This document shows, in pieces, positions 1 to 15,500 of a DNA stretch of 64,000 bases. The notes under the pieces are model-generated. The model saw only the letters and a program-made list of their open reading frames with translations. It did not search any database and was not told where the DNA came from. The position numbers and the translations under genes are program-made. The DNA comes from Pomphorhynchus laevis (Eukaryota; Acanthocephala; Palaeacanthocephala; Echinorhynchida; Pomphorhynchidae). Where the stretch lies: contig WNNJ02000147.1 of the NCBI GenBank assembly GCA_012934845.2, forward strand, positions 1 to 64,000, written 5' to 3'. Within the stretch, counting starts at the first letter, position 1. Every line of letters begins with the position of its first letter.

Positions 1-421
1 TAATAATATATTTATATTCTATTTTATTAATATAATCAAATAATCTTTTATCTTATATATTATAATAGATTATAATAATAGATTATAATAGATTTTAACA
101 TTTAATTCTAATATTAATTACAAAATTATTGTAATAATTATAAAACGCAGACATTTGACTTTTGTCAGATTCTAGATTCTATCTATATTCCCAACATTAC
201 ATTGGATTAAGGTTATTATAATCAATAGGTTTTTGAAAGACAAACATTTTCACTTTTTTATAATTGGTAAGTGAAATTATTTTATTATCAAAAAGTGGAG
301 TAAACGTGACAGCTCTTTAGAGGGGCAGCTAAGATGTGCCAATGCTACCTTAATGCCAATCTTATATAATAAAGATTGTGTAAATAGTTAGATAGGCGAT
401 AAATCTTAATCTTTTCTTAAC

Positions 422-550
422 TTAATTATTATTAAGTAAAGAGCGTACCGTTTTAAGTTCAGTTAATCCTGTTATAACTTCTATGTGCTCAGGATAATCA
501 AGACACTGCTCCAGAAATTCTATTCCGTCTGAATTATATTTATCTTTGAT
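422..550 (-). CDS. ATG7: ATG7 coding exon 15 (3' end)
   Basis: It reads [12 protein letters not shown] and EVITGLTEL, matching YEREGFNFLAKV and EDLTGLTLL, then ends LLNNN and TAA. The acidic tail of human ATG7 is absent. Alternatively a GTACGC donor after LKT leads to a further exon beyond the window. Confidence 0.85.
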   Translation of the reverse strand: MKDKYNSDGIEFLEQCLDYPEHIEVITGLTELKTVRSLLNNN

Positions 551-3500
551 CTAAATAAAAACATTTCATAAGTTTGCCCAGCATTGAACTAATAAGAGCT
601 AAAAAATGAAAGTAAAACATTAAAGACCGATGGATTTTTGACTTGAGTAAATCTCATTGAAATCCCTTATCCTCCTACCTGTTGTAAATGATTAACATTT
701 ACGCATCGAATTATAAAGCGTGTAAGTAGCAAAGAAATTCTCTTAATGAAATAACTAAGATATATAGTCGCTTATCAAGCTTGAGAGTAAGTAAATATCT
801 AAACATATCAGAAGTTGTTCATCAATATCTTTACGATTAAAAATAATTATTGGAGCTGGATCAAAGAAAGAATAAATATGAAGGAAACAGGATCAGTATC
901 AACTATTTAAAATTATTCGACAGTGCTATGAAGCCACTGGTTTGCAGCTATCGAGAAGCAAAGAAAAAAATCGAAATAAAGAGATCTAAATGTAAAATGA
1001 CCATTATATTTTTAAGAGCCTGCAAAGAAAATAATTTAAATTTAAACTTACTTTTGATCCAGCTCTAATAATTATTTATCAATAATGGATCAGTATCAAC
1101 TATTTAAAAACGATTAGAAATCGTTAATACATGCATTTGTTAATAGAAACTTAAGGGCAACCGAGTCTGGTATCAACCATTTGCGCAAATCTATTAAGCA
1201 CTTAAATTTCCATACTAAAGACGAACATATGATAGCTTAGGCCAATTTAGACTCAGTCATTATTTTGTAAGTTACCATTGGCTAAGCATATATTCTGCAC
1301 TTACCAATGACCTCAATATTTTGACTAAAATAATTATTGAAAAAACGAAGTTTCCTTGTGACATATAACAAGAAGAAACACTTACTGACTGAGAACACGC
1401 GGTACATGATTTGAAAGAAGCAACAGTCGGGCAGCATATGTTGAAATTGTTTATAAATCCACGAATCTAATAAATTTTGCATTATAGAATAATATATAGC
1501 ATTAAAACGTGTCACCGAATGAGGGACTGATCCCAGCGGACCATCTGCAGCATCAGCAGAGACTTTCTTTCTAAATAACAAATTAAAATAACTCATTGCT
1601 GGCAAAATAGTTACCCTTCAGGATGAGTGCACACATTAACAATTAATTCTACTAGAGCTGAAGAAGCCATCATAGATATACCTGGTCTCGTGACTGTACA
1701 TTTTTGATCAATCGAGCGGTCAATTTGTAACTATAATTAGACAATTGAACAATCAGAAAAGCAAAAAATATTTAAGTAAATTATTAAATCATTTTTAAGG
1801 AAATGATAAAAACATGCTAAAACTAAGAAATATTCGGTCTCCTTTACTCATCATTTTGTATGATTAATGACACGGCGTTTAAACAAATAACTTCGCAGTA
1901 TTTCGACAGCGCATTAGGATTTCCACATTACGCAATTAATGTAGATCCAGTAAAAATTAACTTTATACACGGATGTTGAGTAATTTAAATGTAAAATGAG
2001 TTTAAACATTGAGTTTAAACATTCTTGATCACTAAATATATTAAATATATTAAATATCTTAATTTAATTTCTCTTAATATCTTAGTAAACTAAATATATT
2101 TAATATCTTACAATAAATATATACAAATCAGCATGACACAGCCAACAAAAAAAGACGAAAATCATATTAAACGTGGAGAAATTGTCGAGGATGGAGGCAA
2201 GTGTCCGCGATGCGAGAAATTATCGGGCCATAACATTAACGGCTGAATTCGAGTCCATGGACCAACCCGTTTCCGCTGCCCGGATCTGGTTTTCTGCCCG
2301 CTCAACACGCAGCAACAGTTGGAAATATATACCGTGACGAAGCAAATGACATGATAACCGAGAAGGACTTGTCGAGGTCAGCGGGAAGGAGGGATTGAAA
2401 GATCGAACATTCGATCAACGGCATCGAATGCAAAGGCCATGCGAGCAAAACACACACCCGTTTAGCCCAGCTATCCTTAATACCGACAGAGTTGCAGCAC
2501 AATGCCCCGTAAATAATTTGGAATGTCCTGTCACATTTATAAAGAAATCGTTTTGCGAGGGATTTCGTACGATTCAACAAATTCCTAAGGGAACACGACC
2601 GACTGTGGCGATAAAACTAGGGTCATTACTACGGGCAGTATCCGAGGCACCGTCTGACATGATAGCTTGGCAAGATTTGTTAATTTCCCTCGCTACTGTC
2701 TACGTGTAACAGCGGCAAACCATACCGGCACTCTAACCAGTTTACTCAAAATGGCTGCCTCACATTATTCCTCGGGGGTAGGAGGGTATGTCTACAATAG
2801 CAGTACCCAATGCACTCACATCTCGATCCAACCAAGAAAGCGAAAATGTAATCGTGACGACCATGAAGAATTATGAAGAAAAATCTTCGAAAAGATAGAA
2901 CTGGGGGACGCTCGTGGCGCAATTGGTTTGTTAGGGAGCAAACACTGCTTTGCAAATTACAGTGCTGACACGTCGTGCGATTTGAAACGATTACACCATC
3001 CTCGTCAAATCCATGATTCCGACAGACTGGAAGACCTTCCCGATGACTCAGCTTATTGTGCAGCAACTCGCATAGATGAGGTCACACGCGCAATCAGTTC
3101 CTTCGCAAATAGTGCAACTGGTGGACCTGACGGTTTAAGCCCATTGCACATGAAGGACCTTACGGGTTCCAGTTCCACCGCAGCGCAGCGCTGAAGAAGA
3201 TCTGGTCGAACGCCTTATCACCTTTCTTAACCTGGTCATACGCCCACATAGCGGCGTTTGTATTGTAAGCTCGATCGCGAACTTCTCGTCAATGGTGATG
3301 TCTGGGGCAGTCCGAAAGAAATTAGCCCTTTCTTCTTTGAGGCTAAGTTAATTGCCCTCGAAAAGCCTGATGGTTTACTTCGTCCGATCGCGATCGGTAA
3401 TGTACTTCGTCGTCTCGTAGCCAAAGGCATGCTACCGAGTCACACCGGAGGCCACCCACCTTCTTTCACCGAAACAGATCGGTGTCAGTACAACTTGTGG

Positions 3501-6500
3501 AGCAGAAGCCGCGGTACACGCCTGTCGTACACAAATCAGATTAATGCCACACAATACGGGGATATTGAAATTGGATTTTTGGAATGCATTTAATTGCGTG
3601 AGCCGATCGGCCGTAATTCGAGCAGTCGAAATGCACACACCCGAGATTTAACTCCTGGTCAGAAGCAGCTACTGCGACACATCTAGGTTATTCCACGGAA
3701 CCGACGTCCTACTCTCTCAAGAGGGAGTACAACAGGGCAATCCACTCGGCCCTCTGCTCTTTTCACTGGCGGTGCACCATTTGGTGGACTCCCTAACAAG
3801 TTCGGTCAACATTTGGTATCTGGATGGCGCTACTCTGTCAGGAGATAGCAAAACAATCTGCAACGATATTATCAAAATTCTTGATCTAGGAAAGGAAATA
3901 GGCCTAGAACTTAATCCGTCCAAATGTGAAGTCGTATCACACAGTTTCACCTTCTCGAATGCGATCGCATATCTGTTGCCGGGTGTCAAGACGGTTGAAC
4001 TTGCTCAATGAAGCTTTTGTGTTCAACCATCGGAGACGATACGAGCATAGATGCAGACATCGCCGAAGCTACAACCGAACTAGACAAAATGACTTCCCGC
4101 CTCATGCGCCTGACTAGATATGATGCGTTATACCTGCTTAGACATTGTGTTAGCATCCTAAAAATCGGATATATCCTTCGTTATACACCAGCCTTCGAGC
4201 AAACATCGATTAACGATTACGACAACATTTTGCGATCATTCCTCTCTCTCAATAGAGGGATGATCGCGCCAATAGAGCTTGGTGCGAGGCTACCCTTCCG
4301 GTTGTTCTCGGGTGTCTCGGGATGACATCCGCCGCCAATATAGCTTTACCAGCTTATCTGTCCTCAGTGTCAAAAACGCAGGGGTTGGTGGAGGGTTTGT
4401 TGTCGGGCAGTTCAATCACAGTCAGTAGTGACCCGACTTTGCCGACGGTAAATTAATGTGGTCCTCGCTTATTACCATGGAGTAACCGAAGGATGCACAA
4501 ATACAGGGTTCTTGGAGCAGACTATTTACCAACAGATAAGACGACGGCTATTGGATTCAGCATCTGAACCATCAGAAATTGCACATTTGCACGCGGTTAG
4601 AGAAATGCGGCGAGTGCATTTCTTGATGCCGTCCCATGCGCCACTACAGTTACAAGGCTGGACGACGAAACCGCGAAATCGCTGTTGGCCTACGTTTGGG
4701 ACTTCGTATATGTGCAGCGCATAGATGTCACAGCGGAGCAGCGGTGGATTCTTTTGGACAGCAGGATTGGACTGCCATAAGTCGACCGGACGACATTTTC
4801 GGCATGCACAAATGAATGTCATAATCAAAGCATCACTCGCCGTTGCAGGTTACCCGGGTACACTGGAGCCAACTGGAATGGTGCGTACCGATGGTAAACG
4901 GCTAGACGGCGCTACTCTTGTATCCTGGGAACGTGGGAGGCTAATCGCATGGGATTGTACATATGTGAAAACACTGGCATCCTCCTATTTGGCCAGTTCA
5001 TTAATGGATGCAAGCACTATGGCATCGGACGCCGAGCGAAGAAAGCGCACAAAGTACCACGACCCGAATCCCGCGTTCACGGTTTTTGTACCTATAGCTG
5101 ACGAATCCATGGGCGCACTTGGAAAAAACACGTAAGTATTCTTGTTATCACTCGGAAGGAAAATCCAGCGAGCGACGAGCGTCCAGCGACCTACGCTCGG
5201 GGAGATTCCTACTACAGATGATCCGCGCAGCCATTCAGAGGAGTAACGGGGCATGCATCAGGGAGACGATCGCCGGCATATCCCCAGAAGAATATAATTT
5301 TTGGCAATATATTCTTGTTTAAATTTAATTAATTTTGATTTATGTAAAATTAATTTTAATGTTTTGTTCTAAAATACTTTTAGCTCTATACAAATATACT
5401 GCCTATGTTAATGGGAATGCTTTTTGTTTTCTATGTCCTCAGTGCATTTTCCACCTTTTTTATGTTTTTATTGAGTATTTAGTATTCTTTTGAGTATTTA
5501 GTATTCCTTTGAATATAAATGACAGTACACAAATAAACTGTTTTTGATTTCATAAGAATGATAATATGATCTATCGAAATATTGCTATTCAAAATGATAG
5601 CAATTAATTCCAAACTAAATTATTATTATTTGTTTTTATAATTGGTTACTAATAAAAAATACTTCATAAAACTTCGAAAAAATCTTAGCTAATTAAAATC
5701 TTGACTATTCAAAATTTTAGTCAAGAAATCTAGTCAATTTCTTGACTGAAATATCTATTTCAATATCGATAGTAAAATTATAAATATAATATAATTATAA
5801 ATTATATTATCAGTATTAAAATATCGATATTAAAACTTAAAATTTGAAAAGACAAAAACTTTTTAAAGTTAGAAAACAGCTACTGTATCAAAACTTCATT
5901 ACTTGTAACTTCACACACTTCAAGGTGTATAAAGAGGAGGTAATGAAGGAATGATACCGTAGATAGTTTCTGCTGTGAAATTACCTCGTGTGATCTCTAG
6001 CAAAATTGATGAAATAAATGAAAGAATCCATAAAGAATCTCCAGCATATCAATGAATCTCCAGATTCATTGATATAATTGTCATATATACTATATTAATA
6101 TAATATTATATTATAATATTTTTATTTTTGTATCCAAATAAAGATGATAAAAATAATTTAACTATTTACTGGTTATCAACTAATTATTAAATATTAATTG
6201 TTATGAATATAACAATTTCTGTTTAGCTAACGAGCTTAATGTTAATATTTCTAAATCAAAAGTAGTCAAAAGTTTCGAAAAGGAGACCCATTACATCGTA
6301 TTGATTTTCTTATTTTTAACGGATATTCCTTGAATGTTTCCTCGTCATGCATATACCTTGGTGTTCTATTGACATAACGATGGTCATTCAACAATCATTC
6401 AACAACCATATGCGTAAAAATTGTTCGATCGACAGCAGCAGTCCAGAAAATAGGATCTCTTTCCATTCAGGAAGCAATTTGTTACTTTCGAATCATGTTG

Positions 6501-9500
6501 TTTCCAATTATTCAGTACGGTATGGTATGTTTCTGGTTAGACTTGTCAGCGTTTAATTTTAATCAAATTGGTAACTTTCAGTGGAGATTCGTCAAGAGAT
6601 CAGTTGGAGTGTCCCCAAAAACTTCATCAACCGCATTAGCAGCGTTATGCAACATGTCATGTCTCTCGTCGTATCTAGGCTAAGCAGCTTAATGTTCCCG
6701 AAATTGATTAGTTTGTTGAGAATCTTAAAAAGTTCGAAGCAAAGACAGCAAAACTGCATTCAGAGTTATACTCCACTCCGGCCTTTACCCAGAAAGCGTG
6801 GATGAGTCTTTATTCGGAGAAGTGGCCATTAATATGGAGAGCTTCCTTAGATGATTATCATCCGAAGTTTTGTACAAATAAGTTGCCTTTTCATGTTCGG
6901 CGCGGTTCCTGTAGGTGCATCCTTTGTAAGAAACAGTGCTCTTTTCTGCTTCATGTCTTCACGTGCCCAGTGTTGTCAGGGTTAGGACTGGAGAAGGTGG
7001 ACCGTATAATTAGAACAGAGCTTACGTATAACTGACACACCGCCCGTCATATTTCAACGAAGATCAGCAACATTCCTTTATAATGCAGTTTTCTGTTCAA
7101 ATTGATTCGATTTTCTGACTAATTTGGTATATTTTCAATCGTATAAGCCCCAAGCTGGAAAGCGCCCGTCATATTTCAACGAAGATCAGCAACTTTCATT
7201 CAAAGAACAGTTTCTGTTCAAATTGATTCGATTTTATGTTCAATTTTGTAATTCCCAAAAAAAGCTTGGGGAAGCTTTTAAGCTTCCCCTAGCTTTATCT
7301 GCATTATTATGAATATAATTATTATTTATTAATAATTAATTATAATTAATTATTATTTATTAATAATTAATATAATTATTATTGATATTAAGAATTATAT
7401 AAGAATTAATCTTATGACAGCTGAATATAGCTGAATTTTTAATATAACATTAAGATTAATAAATCTTATGATTGCGAGAAATCTTAACCCAATTCCTAAG
7501 TTAATTAAGAAAAGAGAGAAAAATACCTTCACAAAACAAAATAATTTTTAATAAAAAAAATAAATTAGCGTCTGATATAAACACTTTTGTATATAAAGCA
7601 TTGAAAATTAATAACTACCTCGCTAGGTGTAGTGACATCACTGCAAAAATAACATCCAAGTTCGCTTGTGTTGCCATGTCGCATAACAAGAAAAGAATCG
7701 AATCCAACAGCACCAGTTAATACAAGCTAAATTTTATTAAAAATAAATTTTAATTGGAAAATGTGGCTAGAGCATTTGATAAGATGAACTTCAGAGAATA
7801 ATTAATGTAAATATTAAATAAATATAGTAAATTGAGTAAATAAAAGTAAACTTTAAAAAGAAATATATTTTTCGAAGATTATAAAATAGTAGTAAAATTA
7901 CTACTCGCATCGAATACTTTAACCTCAAAAATGGATTATCAATTCAGAAATATTAATGGTTCAGCCATCGCTCAATAAATTCGTCTTTATATTTTTCCAT
8001 TTGTGAAATAAGCGGGCAATTACTTATTTTCTTGCGATACGCTTCAACCCCAAAATAACGCAACTCTTTTAGTAATTTTATTTCATCGTCATCTTCAATC
8101 GCATCGTATTTTCGGATTATATTTTTGGCTTGTTTCGCGAGATGGTGCGTAATTTGTAAACCGGTAGATAACTGAGCTTTACTGCAAACGTCGATGTTCA
8201 TTTTTTTATCTGAATTAAGATTAAGCCATAAGAAAATGTCATGATGTTCCATATTGTTTACAAAAATGCGCTTGTCCGCTCCACATATGAAAAATTTCGG
8301 TGTCATTGAACAACCGCTTAGAAACTCGCTACTGTACAATGATCGTGGATCGTGTTTAGCTATATTGTACATGTTCGCATCAAGATGATTTGTGGTAAGA
8401 TTGACTGTAAACAAGCTATCGATCTCTTTAAGCTTACGTTTAGCGTTTTGACGACGTTCGCGGTCTAACAAGTGCTGTAAGCACACTTCATAAGATATTG
8501 TATCGTTTTTTAATTCTTCAATGTCTACGGCTTCTAATTTTGTTTCATCGTTATTCTGAAACATAGATTCATCAGTCTGAAGGTTATTTCGCATAGGGTT
8601 GCTTTGAATCTCCTTGGTACCTAGAAATTTAGTCTGTAAAATAATTTCACTAAATTTCAATTCAGAATCTGGCTGTTCGATGGAAGAGCTCGTAGCTCTC
8701 ATGTAAAGATGATCTTGCTTAGATATCTTGCAACTTTTGCAATCGCTAAGATGATTTTGCTTGGATATCTTACAACGTTTGCATTCGTTACCCACTGTCT
8801 TATGAAAACTACTTATCACACGCTTCTTTCTCTGTTTATCATTTAAACTGCTTTGCTTTGATCTGGTCATCCTGGATTAAAATATTTTTTTCTAAAGTAT
8901 TTCAACGTATTTTCAAAATATTTTCTAAATACATTTTATCTTGAGATAAAACGTATCTTGATATATTGGCGATAAAGTCTTTATAAAGATAAGATAAGAA
9001 ACAATTTTTTATTAAAATATTAATTTGATAATTTGATTAATTATCAAATTTATTAATTTAATTATTTAATTTATTTTAGTTATCAAAATAATTAAATTCA
9101 AATAAAATTATTTTGTTTATTTTATTATATAAAACTTTATTTTATTTAATCTTTAAAATCTTACAGTTTGTTTAATTTTAATAATAGAAAGAAAAAGTTA
9201 TATTTTTATAAATTTAAAATCCTAAACGAAACCGAAAAACAACAATTTCTTAATTTCGTTGATATTTTAAAGATTCAGTGATTTTAAAATCGCGAAATTC
9301 TTGAATTCCGGTTTTTAAATTCTTGAAAAACATGAAATACGTTGAACATACTTTTTAAAATTTAAAACATAGATCAAAATAAACGCCATTAAAAATGTTT
9401 CAATTGCAAACGTAATTCAATTCTCAGAAAATTTATCAAAATGATTTTTTCTAAAATCATTTGATTTTGTACTTTAAAAATACTATTATTGTTCGAATTT

Positions 9501-12500
9501 AAAAAATGTGACATATCAGATATCAAAAAATCGAATTTAATATCAATTTTAGTTTTTGAATTACATTTAAATAATTGAATATGATGCACAATATTGAACG
9601 CATATAAAGTTTGCGGACTAAAGTTTTGATTAAGAGAGTCGAACTTGTATTAAATGTTTTTACATCCTTATATAATGTGTAGCAAACCACGATGGATAAA
9701 ACTATTAATGTGTCGCTGCTAAGTGATTTTTACTACTAAAATAATTGAATAGTTTTTACATAAAACATTTAGAAACGTAAATGAAGCAATTTTATAATAT
9801 GTTATTATATTGCTTACCTTATCTTTAGAAGAACCAATAACAGTGGGTAGCCATCGTGACGATCTGCTATCAGTTAATAAACATATAACATCATTATCCA
9901 GTATAAGCCGCTCTAAATCCTCAATTACTTTGTGTCGGGATAACTTCTCGGATTCTAAAACATTAAGAGAGAAAAAGGTATTGTATTAAAAATATGTAAG
10001 ACTGAACTTGTAAGCGGCTGTCCAGGAGATGGAATTGAAATAAACACTCCGGATACGTCCTAAAACATGCAGAAAATTACAAATAGTCCTCCTTTGAGGT
10101 TAATTTTATTTTCGTTTTATAATGAGTACAGTACATTTTAGTTACATAAATATTAAAATTATATTAATCTAATAAATGATTATTATGATATAATAATCGT
10201 TTAATCATTTAATATAATTTGATATTTTATAATATAATTATAAATATATTTATTTAACATGAACATATTAATAATATATTTATTATATATAAATATTTAT
10301 ATATAATAAAATTTTATATTAAAAAATATTTCTGTTTCAAGTCATTGTAAATTAAAAATTAAATTCCACGAAAATTTTTTAACTGCATTATTATATGTTC
10401 TCTTAATTTACGTGCCGAATAGAAGTGATCTCTAAGATCACATTAAAGATTACAAAATATTTTAGCGCAAGTTTAAACCAAAAAATAATTGGAAAATAAT
10501 GGTTGTGGACCGTCCAGCCGTTCTACAAAACATATTGTGAATGCCAAAACATTTTCAGAGTTCGAACACACTATTGATGCAGTTTTCGGAAATATAGATC
10601 GTTTAACAACTGATGGTTTCTATCTTGCGGAATGTGTACAATGTATCATGCTTAGAATGCTGGCGAATCAGGTTCAATGTTAAATCAACGAATAAAGGTG
10701 TGCCGAATAAAATTGCAAAATGACAACGCTATGCAGTAGATTATTGTATTATTCATTACAGTTGACACTGTGATTGATAGTAACATCGTTGATACATCGA
10801 AATAGCGAAACATGGAAAAACAGGTTGTTGATCGACTAACGACATTCAAAGAGGATACGTTATACACTAAAAGACCTTTTACAGCAAGGGTGACCAACAA
10901 GGTTATCCGGTCGATCGGTCGATGGAGACGAAGTTGCCTCAAACTGCGTCCTTCAAGCTGCAGTTAAATTATACGTAATTTAAATTAAGAATTACATGGT
11001 GAATCATAGAATTACATAGACGCATATAAAATCAATAACTGGTTTAAAAACCGCTCTCTCCCTTTAAATATTATAAGTATTTAATATCAAATAATTAAAA
11101 TTAATTTAAAAATTTAAAATATAAAATAATAGAATAATTTTAATATTTTATAATATTAAAATTTAATATTATAATTAAATATTAATTTTAAATTATAATT
11201 TAATATCAAATTATAATTTTTACGTTAAAAATATAATCAGTTGAATAAAATGTGTAAATTGTAAGTTAAATTATCAATTTAACATGAAAAAAATGATGTA
11301 GATATACAATAAAAACGGAAGAAACAACGATGAAACTTTACAAGATTTGCAGTGTGCTAGTAGAGATAACCATCTTTCAATTATCCGGATTATCATCAAT
11401 CTTGTACGGATAACGCTGAATATACATGATTTCTCTTATTAGACGGCTAGTTAGACTGACTTCATTTTCCAGACTTCTCTTTAATTTAATTTTAAATTAT
11501 AATTAGTTTTAAGAAAGTTTAAGTATATCAAATTGACATTTTTACGAAACAGCAAAAGCGAAAGATACAACACTGTAAAACGAATCAACCATATTTTGGT
11601 AGAATAAATCAGAATATCAGAATATTTCATTATAATTATTATATAATTATTATATTACATTAATTCAATATTGCGAAAGTCAATATATGCGTTAACCTTA
11701 ATAATTGGTATATATCACGTTGTATATCAAGCATTTTAATGAATATTGTATCTCTATTATTTCGGTTTTCATAGGCGATGTAATTATTTTCAAAAGATTG
11801 AAAATTTTTTCCGATTTTGTAGTCTGCTAGTAGTGATAATAAATTTTCAATTATCCTTATTACGATTTATCGTGTTAGGATACTCTAGGTATAACACTTG
11901 AAAATGAATATCGCAATAGTCGAAAATTTGTGACTAAAACAATTTCTTATTTTATTATTTCTCTCAATGTTTAAACGCCTTTTACAATGTAAACTAAATG
12001 TAAGTTAAACAAAATGAGCCAAAAACGTTTCGTAAATTATTTACGGTGTAGATTTGAAATAACTAAATCAGTATTTCAAATAATTGTGTTCACGCAACTT
12101 ACAAAATATGAAACGATTCGACAGTACAAACCGAAAATAAAACTGTAACTTTATTTTATTAATAATTTTTAAAAATTTAAAATATTTATATTATTTCTAT
12201 TTTAGAAATAAAATATTAATTTTACATTATTTTAAAAATAAACATTGCCTGAATTAGTATCGATCTATTCCATGCAATATCGCTATGTATAATAACTGAA
12301 ATAAATTAGAAACTCATATTCAAAAATACAGCCAAAAATCCCTTTCAATCACTAATCTGATGAAATAAACTCTTCCATTTGAAAATTAAAATCCATAAGT
12401 AATATTTGTACAATATTCAATACAGGGGGTTAGTTATTAAGTTGATCATAATCTGCGATCGCACCTTGACCATTATAATATTTATGATGAAACTAAAATG

Positions 12501-15500
12501 TTTCTAACGTCAAGTTGATACAACCTAATCGAAACATATTTTAAAGATATCTCATCCTACTAGTACCCTCATTGAATTGGTGCAATATGTATTGCGGGCA
12601 TTTCGAAATTGAATCATTGAACGGATGTGTAAACCTCTTTTAGAAAAAAATTTAAGTTGAAACATATGAAGATATATCATCCTACTATTAATCCCACGAA
12701 TGAATTGAAAGATGTAGTTCGTCTATCGTAGTTTAGTTATAGTTGCAGAATATTCAAATTAAATCTTTAAGCAACTCGTCAGGACAAAAGAGTTTTTGGG
12801 TGTATTTGCAATTTTACTACAGTAAGTCAAAATAAGCGAAAAGTATAGAAACTATAAATAAAAAAAAGAATAATACAAACGACACTACGTGTATGATTTG
12901 GATAGGAGCCTTTCTTTATAGATAATTTTCAAAAAATTTTAATTCACGACATTGTGTTATAATAATGAATAGAAAATGTTAAACACGTTATGATTATTAC
13001 ATAATACTAGAGCAACCTTATCTAATAATAAACAATTATATTATTTAATAATAAATTTACTAAAAATATAAAATGGATTTAGCGCTAAAGCTTTGCTTAA
13101 ACCGTTATCAAAGCGTTTTTAAATGATTTAATAAATATATAAAATATTACTTAAACTCCCGACACAAATATAAGGACATAAATCTTCTAACGATACAACG
13201 ATACAAATCTTTTAATACGTTTCCGTTAATTCTTCAAGTTTTAACGGAAACTCCATGTATTATAAATTACACAATTAAAATATATTTTAATTTAATTTTA
13301 ATCAAAGATAGGAAAACAATTATCATCGATTATAAATAAATTAAAATTTCAAATTTGCATAATTCACGTATTAAACGTGAAACATTTCACTATATAAAAT
13401 GCTATAGCATTTTTATAACTTAATTAACACTCTTTATCGTTTTTGATTTAAAAATATCAAAAGTAACAACTTGTATTTTATTATAACGGGAATTAACGGT
13501 AATACAAATATTCTTTTATTTTTAATATAATTCTTATATTACATTCTCTTTTGACCTTTTGTAAAGTCTTACCAGTGATGGATTGATTTTCGCGCATCTG
13601 TCCACGGCAACATCGACTTTTCGTTTACGCTGAACGGTAGAGCAATCCGTAAATGTGTACAACGATTGTCTAACAGGAGAAGACAGCGATACATAACCGT
13701 TATCGATAAAAGTTATGTGTTTTACATTCCATCCCAGTAATCACGAAAATAAAATTAAAAATAACTTTAGCTTTGGAATGATGTTGATTAATGAAAAAGA
13801 AATCAACGGTAACAGAATAGTTGCAGAATATGAATACTTATATATATAGTAACGTGTTTGAAATTAAACCTAAATCAAATTAAATTTTTAAATTTCATAC
13901 GGACATTCGCTTCCAGAAATAACAATTTACGAACTGTTTCTGCGGGGTATTCTTTTGTATAGACGATACCCCCCCCACAATTGTAAGAATACTCTTGTAT
14001 TCTCGCGACAAGTATTTGCCTTTTAATTACAGAGAAATACGAAAGCAGAAACAGATATGTAAGAACCGATATGTAAAGAACACAATGACTCTTTTTCGAC
14101 AAATACATTCTAGAACCATCATAAATCAAATTGTGACAAATTATATTTAGTTAGATTCAATCGATTTCGTTGTTAATTCAATTTAAGCAATTTCGTATCA
14201 CAAGTGCATTTCATTTGTTGCAACGCTTTCGTTATTGAAAATGTGAACTGGAAAATCAATACAACAAAGTAGTAAAATAAAAAACAAATTAAGAAATTAA
14301 ATTTTTAAATTTAAAAATTTAATTTTTTTTAATTTTTTAGTTAAATTTTTTCGAATTAAAAAACGAAAACTGTTGCTCTTTTTTTAAAAGAGATAAAAAA
14401 ATTTTAAAAAGGTTTTATAACTTTTTAAAAATTTTAACAAGATGTAATGGAAAAAAATCAAATACAAAAACTACTGAATTACAGCTGCTTGCTGGCCTTC
14501 ATTTCTTCCTCGGCCTGTTTGCGGTTTCTGTCGTGTGGAAGAAGTTTATCATCGAAGCTACCTTTGCAGTATATTTCTCCATCCTGATCTTTATATGTAC
14601 CCAAAGTCAACGTTGTATTGCAAGTTTTACATCTAAAGCACTTTTCGTGCCATTGCGAACTGCACGCACCAATTCTTTCCGCAGCATACACTGTGGTTCC
14701 ACATCGTGAGCACTTTTCAATTGCTCCACCAAATTTCGGTCCCATTGTTTCTCGTTCATGCTCAGGAAAATACTCAGCATTGTCGATATCGATCTTCGCA
14801 GTTGTCGTACGCGGCTATTCAATGATCACGATCGTTTGGATAGGTTGCTGGGGCATTATTTGTATGTTAGAAATCGGGCTGGCCTGGATTATTGGCAGTG
14901 TATCGGGAATTTGGTGCACTATCTCAGTCATGCATGACACGGGAATTATTTCGTCGTACTCATTCATTGGGGTATGGTTCTTGTTGTTATCTTTGCAAAC
15001 CGGTAGTCCCATCACATCACGAGTTCGGCTCGAAGCACAAGAGTCTGGCTCGAAGAGGCGTTTCCCGGGTTCACATGTTTCCTGGTGTCCACCATCAAAT
15101 GTCGATATTGGGATCTGGTCAAGTGACGCTAGCATTGCTTTGGCGTTGCCTCTCATTATTGCAATAGAGATGCGCTGGTATAAATGCGAGATCGTCACGG
15201 CGTATCTGACTCCGCTTGTCCGGCTCATGTTATTTGCAACCCGTTTAATGACCCTGTTTCCATCTTCATTCCATCCCCCAAACGACTCCACTACAGCGGC
15301 TGAGAATATATACCCCGCTGCTTCGACCCTGCTCTTGTACTTCCGGTCTTTAACATTAGCCGCGTACGATGTAGCGGCGGCGAGCTGTGCGTTAGCAGCT
15401 GAGCGACGGTATGCCGTCTGTTGGGGGTGAGTGACTGCAAAGTCGATTGCATGGGGAGGATCCCCATAAAATAGGATGTCTGCCGGCCGTTCACGTAGGT

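Noticed and set aside
10489-10683. A 64-codon plus-strand frame (reads [16 protein letters not shown]) in ATG7 intron 9
   Set aside because: Codon make-up looks normal, but no family is recognised, the frame ends soon, and no splice partner could be shown.
13875-14129. An 84-codon minus-strand frame
   Set aside because: Low complexity with no motif, inside an intron. Taken as chance.
14618-15430. A 270-codon plus-strand frame opposite the LIM and endonuclease region
   Set aside because: It is the antisense shadow of the subfamily B element, whose real motifs are on the minus strand.
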